A DNA stretch of 64,000 nt, taken from positions 1,373,001-1,437,000 of the forward strand of contig NZ_FXWM01000001.1 in NCBI RefSeq assembly GCF_900177675.1, in the 5' to 3' direction. The position numbers and the translations under genes were made by a program. Each line of letters starts with the position of its first letter. Position 1 is the first letter of the stretch. Origin of the DNA: Bacillus sp. OV166. Its GTDB lineage: Bacteria; Bacillota; Bacilli; Bacillales; Cytobacillaceae. Shown here piece by piece: positions 55,477 through 64,000 of the stretch. The notes beneath the pieces are model-generated. The model saw nothing but the letters and a program-made list of their open reading frames with translations. It was not told the origin of the DNA and did no database searches.

Positions 55477-55687
55477 TCTTTCACCTCCTATGAAACTTAA
55501 AGTTTGAGAATATAGTGTTTGTAGTTAGATTTCGGTTGTTACTTTAACGAGGTATAAAGTTAAAAAGTATATCTAAAAATAATAATATAATAGTATCATA
55601 AGAATTTTCAGAAATCAAATAAATATGCAGTAATTTGGATAAGAAAATAGTGGTTAAATGGTGTAGGATAAATGAGGGAACATCTTA

Positions 55688-55703
55688 TTGTAAACGTTTT
55701 CAA
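55688..55703. promoter_or_regulatory. cre site (CcpA) upstream of gltB
   Basis: TTGTAAACGTTTTCAA matches the cre consensus at every position. It lies 245 bp upstream of the gltB start, after the gsaB terminator, and some 70 bp before a possible promoter (TTGATT, 17 bp, TACTAT on the minus strand). The rest of 55490-55764 is AT-rich with no gene. Confidence 0.65.
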
Positions 55704-55710
55704 GATGATT

Positions 55711-55741
55711 TTATAAAAAAAAGGAAGTGATTCCCACTCCC
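55711..55741 (-). terminator. intrinsic terminator of gsaB
   Basis: On the minus strand GGGAGTG pairs with CACTTCC (one G-U) around GGAAT, followed by eight T. Confidence 0.82.
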
Positions 55742-55764
55742 TTTTGTGCATAAAATGTGCATAT

Positions 55765-57060
55765 TTATTCGTTAGTAAGTGAGAAAAATGCATTTCTTAC
55801 CGCATGTAGTGTTGCTTCAACATCTTCTTCAGTATGAGCAATTGTCAAGAACCATGCTTCATATTTGGATGGAGCAAGGTTTATTCCTTGATGGAGCATA
55901 TGTTTAAAGAACTTTGCAAATGTTTCACCGTTTGTGTTTTCAGCTTGTATATAGTTTTCGATTTTTTCATTTGTAAAATAAACAGTTAACGCACCCTTCA
56001 AACGATTAATGGTAATTTGAATATTATTTTCCTTTGCTGCCTCTAAAATTCCTGCTTCAAGCATCGCACCTAAACGGTCTAAATAGTCATAAATTCCTTC
56101 TTGTTTTAAAACCTCTAGACAGGCGATACCTGAAAGAATGGAAGCGGGATTTCCTGCCATTGTCCCTGCCTGGTAGGCGGGTCCGAGCGGTGCAACGGTT
56201 TCCATAATTTCTTTTCGGCCACCGTAGGCACCAATGGGAAGACCACCACCAATGATTTTACCTAACACGGTTAGATCTGGCTGGATGCCTAATAAATCTT
56301 GAGCACCGCCGTACATAAAGCGGAAGGCCGTGATGACTTCATCATAAATCACAAGAGCGCCTGCTGCATGAGTAATATCATTCACTTCCTGCAAGAAACC
56401 TGGCTTTGGTTCTACAATCCCAAAGTTACCGACAATGGGTTCCACTAATACTGCTGCGATTTGGTCGCCCCACTTAGCGATTGCCTCTTTAAATGGTTCG
56501 ATATCATTGAAAGGTACAGTTATCACTTCTTGAGCAATACTTTTCGGAACTCCCGCAGAATCTGGAGTGCCTAATGTAGATGGCCCCGAGCCTGCTGCAA
56601 CAAGGACGAGGTCTGAATGACCGTGATAACAGCCTGCAAATTTAATAATTTTATCTCTTCCAGTGTAGGCACGAGCAACTCGGATCGTTGTCATCACGCC
56701 TTCGGTTCCTGAGTTTACGAAACGAACTTTTTCCATAGAAGGAATTGCTTCTTTTAACATTTTCGCAAATTTCACTTCATGAGGTGTTGGTGTACCATAA
56801 AGGACGCCGCTTTCTGCTGCACGTTTGATTGCCTCTGTGATATGTGGGTGGGCATGACCAGTAATAATGGGCCCATATGCTGCGAGATAATCGATATATT
56901 GATTGCCGTCGACATCCCAAAAGTAAGCACCTTGTGCGCGCTCCATTACAACCGGAGCACCTCCGCCAACAGCTTTATAAGAACGTGAGGGGCTATTAAC
57001 TCCACCAACAATGTGTTCAAGTGCTTCATTATGTAATCTTTCTGAATTAATAAATTTCAT
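55765..57060 (-). CDS. gsaB: glutamate-1-semialdehyde 2,1-aminomutase
   Basis: A 431-residue PLP enzyme making 5-aminolevulinate for tetrapyrroles. It has the PLP lysine in [32 protein letters not shown], and DEVITAFR. The position next to the yga genes makes it GsaB, the second copy in Bacillus (hemL being in the hem operon). The ATG follows AAGGAGG. Confidence 0.92.
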   Translation of the reverse strand: MKFINSERLHNEALEHIVGGVNSPSRSYKAVGGGAPVVMERAQGAYFWDVDGNQYIDYLAAYGPIITGHAHPHITEAIKRAAESGVLYGTPTPHEVKFAKMLKEAIPSMEKVRFVNSGTEGVMTTIRVARAYTGRDKIIKFAGCYHGHSDLVLVAAGSGPSTLGTPDSAGVPKSIAQEVITVPFNDIEPFKEAIAKWGDQIAAVLVEPIVGNFGIVEPKPGFLQEVNDITHAAGALVIYDEVITAFRFMYGGAQDLLGIQPDLTVLGKIIGGGLPIGAYGGRKEIMETVAPLGPAYQAGTMAGNPASILSGIACLEVLKQEGIYDYLDRLGAMLEAGILEAAKENNIQITINRLKGALTVYFTNEKIENYIQAENTNGETFAKFFKHMLHQGINLAPSKYEAWFLTIAHTEEDVEATLHAVRNAFFSLTNE

Positions 57061-57219
57061 TTTTTTCCTCCTTAAATTGCTTCTTACCTATTTTATCACT
57101 TTTCTTCACTCACTTAATCTGTTTTCACTTTTGCGAAAATTAATGGGGTACTTGATTGTTGTTTTATCAACCTCAATTGGCTAAACTAATTCTTTAGGGC
57201 ATTGTTTCGGGAGGTAAAA

Positions 57220-58227
57220 ATGAAAAATGTGATTGAAGTCAAAAATTTACGAAAAGAGTTTAAGTCATATTCCAGCAGGACAGGTTTAAAAGGGGCGTTT
57301 CGGGACTTACTAACAAGAAATTATAAAGTTGTTCCGGCTGTAAATGATATTAATTTTACAGTGAAAAAGGGTGAAATGGTCGGTTATATCGGTGAAAACG
57401 GTGCCGGGAAATCAACTACGATTAAAATGCTTACAGGAATTTTAACGCCCTCTTCAGGGGAGATCACAGTAAATGGAATGAATCCTCATAAAGAACGGGA
57501 ACGATTTGTTCAAACCATTGGAGTTGTTTTCGGACAGCGTTCGCAATTATGGTGGGATATTGCTGTTCAAGAATCCTTTCGCCTTTTGAAAAAGGTGTAT
57601 AAGGTATCAGATGCAGATTATAACAGCCACATGAATCATGTGATACAAACATTAGATATCGAGCCGCTCTTAGATAAGCCTGTGCGCAAATTATCTCTTG
57701 GCCAAAGAATGCGGTGTGAGCTTGCGGCTGCATTGATTCATAATCCGCCACTATTGTTTTTGGATGAACCGACGATCGGCTTAGATGTACTCGTTAAGTT
57801 GAAGATTCGTGATTTTTTAAAAGAAATCAATGAGAAATATCAGACGACAATCCTCTTAACCACACACGATTTAACCGATATTGAGGCATTATGCGAGCGG
57901 GTGATTATGCTCGATGAAGGTAAGGTTATTTATGATGGTGCGCTTAAGAATCTCCAGGAGAAATGGGGCGAAGGGAAAGAACTTCAGTTTCAGTTTCTTG
58001 AGAAGGTTGGAATTTCTGCCGTGCAAAATCTCACCAGCGGAATGCCTGTTAAGTGGGACCTTGACGAAAAAGAGCAAATCTTTACCGCCACACTTGAAGA
58101 TAATGATGAACTTATTTCACAAGTAATTGCCAAAGTAGTAGCTGCATTTAAAATTAAAGATATTAAAATAAACGAAACATCTACAGAAGAAATCATTCGA
58201 AATATTTATGAAAAGGGTGCAGTATAA
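57220..58227 (+). CDS. ABC transporter ATP-binding protein (ABC-2 system)
   Basis: A 335-residue ATPase: Walker A GENGAGKST near residue 56, signature LSLGQRMRCELAAAL, Walker B LLFLDEPTIGLD, THDLTDIE. It is of the DrrA/NatA type with a C-terminal extension of about 90 residues. The ATG at 57220 follows GGGAGG. The next two genes are its permeases, at zero and 3-bp gaps. Lipid, drug or polymer export is possible. Confidence 0.9.
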   Translation: MKNVIEVKNLRKEFKSYSSRTGLKGAFRDLLTRNYKVVPAVNDINFTVKKGEMVGYIGENGAGKSTTIKMLTGILTPSSGEITVNGMNPHKERERFVQTIGVVFGQRSQLWWDIAVQESFRLLKKVYKVSDADYNSHMNHVIQTLDIEPLLDKPVRKLSLGQRMRCELAAALIHNPPLLFLDEPTIGLDVLVKLKIRDFLKEINEKYQTTILLTTHDLTDIEALCERVIMLDEGKVIYDGALKNLQEKWGEGKELQFQFLEKVGISAVQNLTSGMPVKWDLDEKEQIFTATLEDNDELISQVIAKVVAAFKIKDIKINETSTEEIIRNIYEKGAV

Positions 58228-59019
58228 GTGGAGAAATACCTTGAAATGATTAGAATCCGCTTTTTAATGATGCTTGCATACCGTACCAATTATTACACAG
58301 GAATTCTAATCTATAGCATTAACATTGGGGCATATTATTTTTTATGGTCGGCGATCTATGGTTCTAAGGAACATATTGTTGGTTTATCTGTCACTCAGAT
58401 GACCACATATGTAGCGGTCTCCTGGATGGCTCGAGCATTTTACTTCAACAATCTTGATCGTGAAATGGCATTAGAAATTATGGAAGGTAAAGTGGCTATT
58501 GAATTAATCAGGCCCTATAATTATCTTGGTATGAAAACGATGCAAGGTCTGGGAGAAGGGATTTTCAGGTTATTCTTTTTTTCTGCACCGGGAATGATCA
58601 TTGTTTACTTCGTCTTTCCTATTAAATTTACCTGGGATCCAAGTGTCTGGGGATTGTTTGCGCTCTCCATCCTGTTAAGTTTTTTTATTAATACGGAACT
58701 GAATTTATTAGCTGGGATTACTACTTTCTTCTTATATAATAACTCTGGGCTAATTCGGGCAAAACGTGTCGTTATTGATTTATTTTCAGGGCTGCTACTG
58801 CCGATTAGTTTTTTTCCAGGCTGGGCACAGGATGTGATGAAATTTCTTCCCTTTCAAGGAATCAGTTATTTTCCCAGTATGATTGTTACTAAAGGTTTTT
58901 CCCATACCCAGGCACTTGAAGCAATTTCACAACAATTTGTTTGGGTAATCATATTATTTTTTCCAATCCAAATTCTTTGGATTTTGGCGAAGAAACAACT
59001 GATTATTCAAGGGGGGTAA
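58228..59019 (+). CDS. ABC-2 type permease
   Basis: A 263-residue membrane protein with six hydrophobic segments, matching the ABC-2 (DUF990-like) permease family. The GTG start directly follows the ATPase stop; AAGGGTG is the ribosome site, so translation is coupled. It forms the channel with the similar permease that follows. Confidence 0.86.
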   Translation: MEKYLEMIRIRFLMMLAYRTNYYTGILIYSINIGAYYFLWSAIYGSKEHIVGLSVTQMTTYVAVSWMARAFYFNNLDREMALEIMEGKVAIELIRPYNYLGMKTMQGLGEGIFRLFFFSAPGMIIVYFVFPIKFTWDPSVWGLFALSILLSFFINTELNLLAGITTFFLYNNSGLIRAKRVVIDLFSGLLLPISFFPGWAQDVMKFLPFQGISYFPSMIVTKGFSHTQALEAISQQFVWVIILFFPIQILWILAKKQLIIQGG

Positions 59020-59022
59020 GAG

Positions 59023-59808
59023 TTGTTTTATATATCTATGTTTTTTCAATATATATCTCAATATTTAAAAACGAGACTTCAATATCGAGCAGATATATTT
59101 GTAGAGTTTTTCTCTGATTTACTATCACAAGCAATAAACCTTATTTTCATTTTGGTCGTCTTTGGACATACCAATTTGTTAAATGGCTGGAACAGGGATG
59201 AAATCATATTTATCTATGGATTTTTTCTAGTACCTTCCGCAGTCTTTTCTGCCTTCTTTAACATTTGGGATTTTAATGAGCGCTATATCGTAAAGGGGGA
59301 GCTGGATCGTATCTTAACAAGGCCGATACACAGTCTCTTTCAAATTATCCTTGAACGAATTGAATTGGAATCATTGTTAGGGGCATTAACAGGACTTGCT
59401 GTTATGTTTTATGCGGGGAGTCGATTGGGACTGGAAGTCCATTGGTTCGATCCAATCTTATTTATTGTTTTTGTCCTTGGTGGGGCATTGGTTTATGGTG
59501 GAGTTTTCATCATGATTGCCTGCATTAGCTTTTGGGCAGATGCGCGTACATCTCTTATGCCGATGATGTACAATATTAGCAACTATGGCAGGTACCCAGT
59601 TAATATCTATAATAAACTAATTCGTTTTGTACTAACATGGGTGATGCCATTTGCCTTTGTTGGTGTTTATCCTGCTGCCTTTTTCCTTGGAAAAAAAGAA
59701 TGGTTATGGTATTCGTTTTTAACACCTGTGATGGGAGTTGTTTTTTTCGTACTTTCCGTAATGCTATGGAATCAAGGGGTAAAAAAATACAGAGGTGCGG
59801 GCAATTAA
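59023..59808 (+). CDS. ABC-2 type permease
   Basis: A 261-residue six-segment membrane protein of the ABC-2/DUF990 family (NIWDFNERYIVKGELDRILTRPIHSLFQIIL is typical, residues ~84-113 in all). The TTG start follows GGGGGGTAAG. Third gene of the transporter. Confidence 0.86.
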   Translation: MFYISMFFQYISQYLKTRLQYRADIFVEFFSDLLSQAINLIFILVVFGHTNLLNGWNRDEIIFIYGFFLVPSAVFSAFFNIWDFNERYIVKGELDRILTRPIHSLFQIILERIELESLLGALTGLAVMFYAGSRLGLEVHWFDPILFIVFVLGGALVYGGVFIMIACISFWADARTSLMPMMYNISNYGRYPVNIYNKLIRFVLTWVMPFAFVGVYPAAFFLGKKEWLWYSFLTPVMGVVFFVLSVMLWNQGVKKYRGAGN

Positions 59809-59879
59809 CTAGAATTTGATATTTTATTGGTCAAGCGTGCATAGAAATTAAATACCAGATGTTAAAATAGAGGTGGTCT

Positions 59880-60278
59880 GTGGTGTTTTTTTTCTTGCTT
59901 CCAATCGTCATCTTTTGCATCTTTATGAGTTTACGGACGCTTTTTATTCCAAATACCTTAAAAGGTAAATTGGTATCAATTGATAATTTTTTGTATTTAG
60001 GTTCTGTGTATTTGACTGTCATTATTGGTTTTGGTCTTATTTATTTGCTTTTTGAGTTAATCGGAATGTCATTGTTGATAGAGGTAAATAATCAAAACAA
60101 AAATATTTTTGAAACAAGCTTTTACTTTAGTGCAATGACCTTATTTTCAGTTGGGAATGGTGATGTCATTCCACATGGGATTGGAAGAATCCTTACCGTT
60201 ACAGAGGCGTTGATCGGTTATACACTACCTGCTGCATTTGTTGCCCGCGTTGTTTTTGATCGGGAAAAAGTAAGTTAG
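59880..60278 (+). CDS. two-transmembrane potassium-channel-like protein
   Basis: A 132-residue protein with three or four hydrophobic segments and a pore-like loop MTLFSVGNGDVIPHG, where the K+ filter would read TVGYGD. The Gly-Asn-Gly instead of Gly-Tyr-Gly makes selectivity uncertain. It has no RCK domain. The start is GTG 59880 or 59883 after AGAGGTGG. It lies 71 bp after the permease pair and may be on the same transcript. Confidence 0.72.
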   Translation: MVFFFLLPIVIFCIFMSLRTLFIPNTLKGKLVSIDNFLYLGSVYLTVIIGFGLIYLLFELIGMSLLIEVNNQNKNIFETSFYFSAMTLFSVGNGDVIPHGIGRILTVTEALIGYTLPAAFVARVVFDREKVS

Positions 60279-60357
60279 CGATGCAGGATAGTTGTTTTGT
60301 CAGTTAGGATTTTGCTACGCTAACGATAAGGAATAATTTACAATAGGAGTGGTAGGG

Positions 60358-60828
60358 ATGACAGTTGAAATCGGAATGAAAGTACCGAATTTTGAGTTAG
60401 AAGCCAATAATGGAGAAACAGTAAATCTTTCAAAATTTCGGGGCACAAATGTTGTTATTTATTTTTATCCAAAAGACATGACTCCAGGCTGTACAACCGA
60501 AGCATGTGATTTTCGGGATCAAATTCAACAATTTACTGAGGTAAATGCCGTGATTTTAGGAGTCAGTCCGGATCCGGTTGACCGCCATCAGAAATTTGTA
60601 GAAAAATATGGTTTACCATTTTTGCTACTTGCAGATACGGAACATCTTTTAGCGGAAGCATTTGGAGTTTGGAAGTTAAAGAAAAACTTTGGGAAAGAAT
60701 ACATGGGTATAGAAAGATCTACTTTTATTATTGATAAGGAAGGCAAACTCGTCAAAGAATGGAGAAAGGTCAAAGTTAAAGGTCATGTAGAAGAGGCTTT
60801 ATCTTACATACGAGAACAGTTAAGCTGA
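60358..60828 (+). CDS. bcp: thioredoxin-dependent thiol peroxidase (Bcp/PrxQ)
   Basis: A 156-residue atypical 2-Cys peroxiredoxin. It has TPGCTTEACDFRD, with Cys45 peroxidatic and Cys50 resolving, as in BCP. The ATG at 60358 follows ATAGGAG; the GTG at 60349 lies in that site. It reduces hydroperoxides with thioredoxin. Next to perR, so it may be part of that regulon, though I see no Per box before it. In B. subtilis this gene is ygaF. Confidence 0.93.
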   Translation: MTVEIGMKVPNFELEANNGETVNLSKFRGTNVVIYFYPKDMTPGCTTEACDFRDQIQQFTEVNAVILGVSPDPVDRHQKFVEKYGLPFLLLADTEHLLAEAFGVWKLKKNFGKEYMGIERSTFIIDKEGKLVKEWRKVKVKGHVEEALSYIREQLS

Positions 60829-61179
60829 TCTGCTTACTGAAGCCTATTTTGTACAGAAAAGGCATTTGTCCAATGCAAGAAACGTTAGATTGAATATCAT
60901 TTTATTAGGGCATACCTCCTCAGATAAACTTTGGGTCCATAGTGGCCCCTTTTTTTATGGAAATAAAAAGGATTTCTAAATTTCAATTTAAATAAGCATA
61001 TATGGGATTTATCATGAAATAAGTTCTAGGCTTGGACTTGCGGTGAGTCATTTAATAATGAAAATTTTCAAGAGAAAGAAATAATTGATAATATTTATCA
61101 TAAAATACAAACAAATCTTTTTTATGTGGTGGCGGAGCTTGCTACACCATAAACATTTCCCGTTAATGAGATAACAATA

Positions 61180-61227
61180 TTGACAAAAGTACAAATTACT
61201 TAGTAAAATTAATTATAACAATTATAA
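61180..61227 (+). promoter_or_regulatory. perR promoter with Per box
   Basis: -35 TTGACA (61180-61185), an 18-bp spacer, -10 TAAAAT (61204-61209). The Per box TTATAACAATTATAA at 61213-61227 differs from TTATAATNATTATAA at one position and lies just downstream of the -10, so PerR should repress itself. The stretch 60829-61179 has no gene; it holds a weak GGGTCCA/TGGCCCC hairpin with a T-run (60933-60956) and a stem TGGTGGC/GCTACACCA (61127-61150). Confidence 0.82.
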
Positions 61228-61262
61228 TCTAAGAATACTTTTTAGAAAGAAGGTGCATGGCG

Positions 61263-61694
61263 ATGAATCATTTAAAAGAAGCGTTGGATACCTTAAAAGA
61301 AACAGGGGTACGGATTACTCCGCAGCGTCATGCGATACTTGAATATTTAATAAACTCGATGTCACATCCTACCGCAGATGATATTTATAAAGCTCTAGAG
61401 GGAAAATTCCCTAATATGAGTGTGGCGACAGTTTACAATAATTTACGAGTATTTCGTGAAGTGGGTCTAGTTAAGGAATTAACTTTTGGAGATGCCTCCA
61501 GCCGTTTTGATTTTGTAACATCCCATCATTATCATGTGATATGTGAGAAGTGTGGGAAAATTGTTGACTTTCTTTATCCGGGCTTAAATGAAGTGGAGCA
61601 CTTAGCATCGCATGTAACCGGCTTTAAGGTCGAGAATCATCGCATGGAAATTTACGGTTCTTGCCCAGAGTGCGCAAGTAAAGAGATGCATTAA
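61263..61694 (+). CDS. perR: peroxide-responsive repressor PerR
   Basis: A 143-residue Fur-family metalloregulator. [13 protein letters not shown] is the DNA-binding helix region. The regulatory Fe/Mn site residues (His and Asp in DASSRFDF and SHHYHVIC) are in place, and the structural zinc cysteines are in CEKCG and CPEC. Peroxide oxidises the Fe-site histidines and lifts repression. The ATG at 61263 follows AAGGTG at 7 nt; the ATG at 61257 abuts it. Confidence 0.95.
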   Translation: MNHLKEALDTLKETGVRITPQRHAILEYLINSMSHPTADDIYKALEGKFPNMSVATVYNNLRVFREVGLVKELTFGDASSRFDFVTSHHYHVICEKCGKIVDFLYPGLNEVEHLASHVTGFKVENHRMEIYGSCPECASKEMH

Positions 61695-61707
61695 ATAGGA
61701 GGGCGGC

Positions 61708-61732
61708 TGATTTTTAAAAAATCAGTCTTTTG
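61708..61732 (+). terminator. small hairpin after perR
   Basis: CTGATTTTT / AAAAATCAG with TCTTTTG following. A weak terminator of perR. Confidence 0.55.
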
Positions 61733-61740
61733 CTGCAAAT

Positions 61741-61802
61741 AAAAGAGGAAGAAGTAATCCATGGCAGCTATTCTGCAGATTGGTTTACTTCTTCCTCTTT
61801 TT
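61741..61802. terminator. bidirectional terminator between perR and ygzB
   Basis: A 17-bp perfect arm pair (AAAAGAGGAAGAAGTAA at 61741-61757 with 61785-61801), 27-nt loop. T-runs flank both directions. Confidence 0.82.
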
Positions 61803-61806
61803 ATTT

Positions 61807-62151
61807 TTAGGATTTTTTATTATAGGACTCATCGAATTCCTTGCCTATTAAATTAGGGTCAAGGGTTAATGGCTCACGACAATACATACACATATCCACT
61901 CTACCAAGCATTTTAGTATGCTTACCGCAGCTTGGACATTTTACTTGGATGGTTTTTGTAGAAAGCATTCCAATCCAAAAATAAACAATAGTACTGGCAA
62001 TAATAAAAAGAAGACCCAAAATCATAAAAATGGTCATAATAAGTGGTGAAGATCGAAAAAAGATACCACCATACATAACAATGAAACCAATGAAAATTAA
62101 CGATAATGCAAAGGTACGAATTTTATTTATTTTACTCGAATATTTTGCCAT
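61807..62151 (-). CDS. ygzB: YgzB, membrane zinc-ribbon protein
   Basis: A 114-residue protein with two N-terminal membrane segments (residues ~13-65) and a C-terminal zinc ribbon, [20 protein letters not shown], giving two CxxC pairs. It matches YgzB of B. subtilis closely, from [16 protein letters not shown] to EFDESYNKK. The function is unknown. Divergent from ygxA. Confidence 0.92.
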   Translation of the reverse strand: MAKYSSKINKIRTFALSLIFIGFIVMYGGIFFRSSPLIMTIFMILGLLFIIASTIVYFWIGMLSTKTIQVKCPSCGKHTKMLGRVDMCMYCREPLTLDPNLIGKEFDESYNKKS

Positions 62152-62303
62152 GTAACTCCCTCCTAGAGAAAACTATACCATATTTATAAATAGAAAAGAA
62201 AAATCTAGGTAGAAGAATGTCGAAATTTGTCTTTGGATAAAGAAGGAGATTTGTTTTCCTTGTCGAACTTATATTGCTACCTGAAAAAAATGGAGGAATG
62301 AAG

Positions 62304-63179
62304 ATGGAAGACATCCTTCGGCCTATTTATCAAGAAAGGGCGAGCCAATTAAATACTCTTGGAGTATTAATGGTACAAAAAAAACAAAAGTTAAGCCACA
62401 TAACAGATTCATTTGATGAAATTCTTTTAGTTCTTGTCAAAGAAGCGGATCAGCCGCTATTCATTAAGCACTATACTTACTACGATAAAAAGGCAGCAAT
62501 GCATATCATCACAGAAGCGCAGTTGCAAGAGTGGTTATTATTAGGATCGAATCGGAAAATATTTGAATGGCTTCATGAGGCAAAAATTATTTTTGATCGA
62601 AACGAATACGTAGCCAATTTAAAAACGGAATTGCGAGAATTTCCTTTTAACGGACGCAAAATAAAAATGGGTTTAGAATTTGCCAAATTGATTCGGCGAT
62701 ATGTGGATGGAAAAGCTTTGTTTGAAGGTCATCAGTTTTTAGATGCATACAACTATGTTGTCCATTCGCTGCACCATCTTGCCAGGTTAGCCATATTAGA
62801 AAATGGACTCCATCCAGAACTGACTGTTTGGAATCAAGTAAAACAGATTGAACCAGAAATTTATAAACTATACGAAGAACTTGTCTATAGCGAAGAAACG
62901 CTTGAGAAAAGACTTGAGCTGCTGTTCCTTGCGAGCGAGTTCATGATCCATTCGAGAACAAATATTGGGACAGTCCATTTGTTAGATATTCTTAGTCGTA
63001 AGGAAATTTGGATGTTTAATGAAATTATGAGTGAAGAAGAGTTGATCCCATACTCAGTCGATTTGGGAGTGCTTCTTGAATATTTAATTGATAAACATTT
63101 GATAGATGTAGTTAATATTGAAACGAAGGGCCAAGGTGTTTTTCATAGAGGTTATCGACTCAATAAAAAATTATCGTAA
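62304..63179 (+). CDS. ygxA: YgxA, nucleotidyltransferase-like protein
   Basis: A 291-residue protein of the NTF_like/YgxA family found before rrn operons in Bacillus; MEDILRPIYQERASQL begins it. The ATG at 62304 is chosen because TGGAGG lies 7 nt upstream. A nucleotidyltransferase fold (LLVLVKEAD region) is annotated for relatives but its substrate is unknown. A helix-rich C-terminal half follows. Confidence 0.85.
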   Translation: MEDILRPIYQERASQLNTLGVLMVQKKQKLSHITDSFDEILLVLVKEADQPLFIKHYTYYDKKAAMHIITEAQLQEWLLLGSNRKIFEWLHEAKIIFDRNEYVANLKTELREFPFNGRKIKMGLEFAKLIRRYVDGKALFEGHQFLDAYNYVVHSLHHLARLAILENGLHPELTVWNQVKQIEPEIYKLYEELVYSEETLEKRLELLFLASEFMIHSRTNIGTVHLLDILSRKEIWMFNEIMSEEELIPYSVDLGVLLEYLIDKHLIDVVNIETKGQGVFHRGYRLNKKLS

Positions 63180-63196
63180 AAAAGCAATAAAACCTA

Positions 63197-63225
63197 TTGA
63201 CCTTTTCGTTGTTACTTGGTATATT
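63197..63225 (+). promoter_or_regulatory. rRNA operon promoter P1
   Basis: -35 TTGACC (63197-63202), a 17-bp spacer, -10 TATATT (63220-63225). Tandem rrn promoters are usual in Bacillus. Confidence 0.7.
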
Positions 63226-63228
63226 AAT

Positions 63229-63279
63229 AACCGTCGCTGCGAAACAAACTAAATGATGTTTTCGTAAGTGGCGGTTTTT
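63229..63279 (+). terminator. terminator-like hairpin between rrn P1 and P2
   Basis: AACCGTCGCT (63229-63238) / AGTGGCGGTT (63267-63276) with two G-U pairs, an inner CGAAA/TTTCG stem (63240-63244 / 63260-63264), then TTTT. Probably the terminator of ygxA. Confidence 0.6.
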
Positions 63280-63290
63280 AAAAAAAGTTA

Positions 63291-63320
63291 TTGACACTTT
63301 CAAATGCTTTGTGTTATATT
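63291..63320 (+). promoter_or_regulatory. rRNA operon promoter P2
   Basis: -35 TTGACA (63291-63296), an 18-bp spacer, -10 TATATT (63315-63320), about 130 bp before the 16S start. The leader that follows has ATTGATCTTTGAAAACTAAAC, the antitermination boxA-like region typical of Bacillus rrn. Confidence 0.88.
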
Positions 63321-63447
63321 ATTAAAGTCGCTTACGAGCGAATGAGAAATTGATCTTTGAAAACTAAACAAACAAAATCGTGCAAACAAATAAAAATTTT
63401 AGTTTCAATTAAGAAACTAAGCCAACGTAACAAATGAGCTAATCAAC

Positions 63448-64000
<553 letters not shown>

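Noticed and set aside
59880..60278. Assignment as a full potassium channel
   Set aside because: The filter reads GNG and no RCK domain exists, so only channel-like is claimed.

Overview
The window is chromosomal DNA from a spore-forming, low-GC Gram-positive bacterium of the family Bacillaceae, probably close to Neobacillus or Bacillus. The evidence is an ordinary Bacillus 16S rRNA 5' part at the right end, small acid-soluble spore protein genes (sspK, sspE), strong Shine-Dalgarno sequences with many TTG and GTG starts, and gene order from about 37.9 kb onward that follows the Bacillus subtilis run yfhD-yfhE-yfhF-recX-yfhH-sspK-yfhJ-yfhP-mutY-yfhS-fabL-sspE-ygaB-ygaC-ygaD-ygaE-gsaB-bcp-perR-ygzB-ygxA-rrn. 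The genus is an inference; the synteny comes from memory of the B. subtilis map.

Left part (0-18.5 kb) is accessory metabolism and transport. It holds the end of a meta-cleavage type pathway (acetaldehyde dehydrogenase, 4-hydroxy-2-oxovalerate aldolase) with a GntP permease. A glutathione peroxidase/OhrR-type regulator operon follows, with a clear palindromic operator. Next come small genes, a truncated UvrC-like GIY-YIG nuclease, a POT peptide transporter, a MerR/TipAS regulator with a GyrI-like partner, a five-gene Dpp/Opp peptide ABC transporter, and a shikimate kinase/3-dehydroquinase pair.

The middle (18.6-31.2 kb) is a complete arginine biosynthesis locus, argCJBD-carAB-argF followed by argGH, each block preceded by paired ARG boxes for ArgR/AhrC. 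A perfect cre site lies upstream of argC. A nitrilase plus two GNAT acetyltransferases follow. Then come a SAM-I riboswitch controlling homoserine dehydrogenase and two family-2 glycosyltransferases, the first fused to an N-terminal LamG-like domain.

The right part (37.9-64 kb) is the conserved yfh/yga block. It carries spore proteins, RecX, MutY, FabL, an ABC exporter, an orphan glutamate synthase large subunit, glutamate-1-semialdehyde aminotransferase, a three-gene ABC-2 transporter, a small potassium-channel-like protein, Bcp and PerR with its Per box, ending in a ribosomal RNA operon.

Repeats are the most unusual layer: three copies of a ~120-130 bp GC-rich element bounded by GTTGATT/AATCAAC, a 52-bp minisatellite between two oppositely oriented copies of it, hairpins built on GGTGCC/GGCACC, and another dispersed element ending in GGCGCYTACGCTTTTC. 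I found no CRISPR array, prophage, transposase or tRNA gene. I do not see a wholly new multi-gene system. The best leads are the LamG-glycosyltransferase pair, the nitrilase/double-GNAT cassette, the hairpin between the Shine-Dalgarno and start of gltB, and the repeat architecture around 42 kb.
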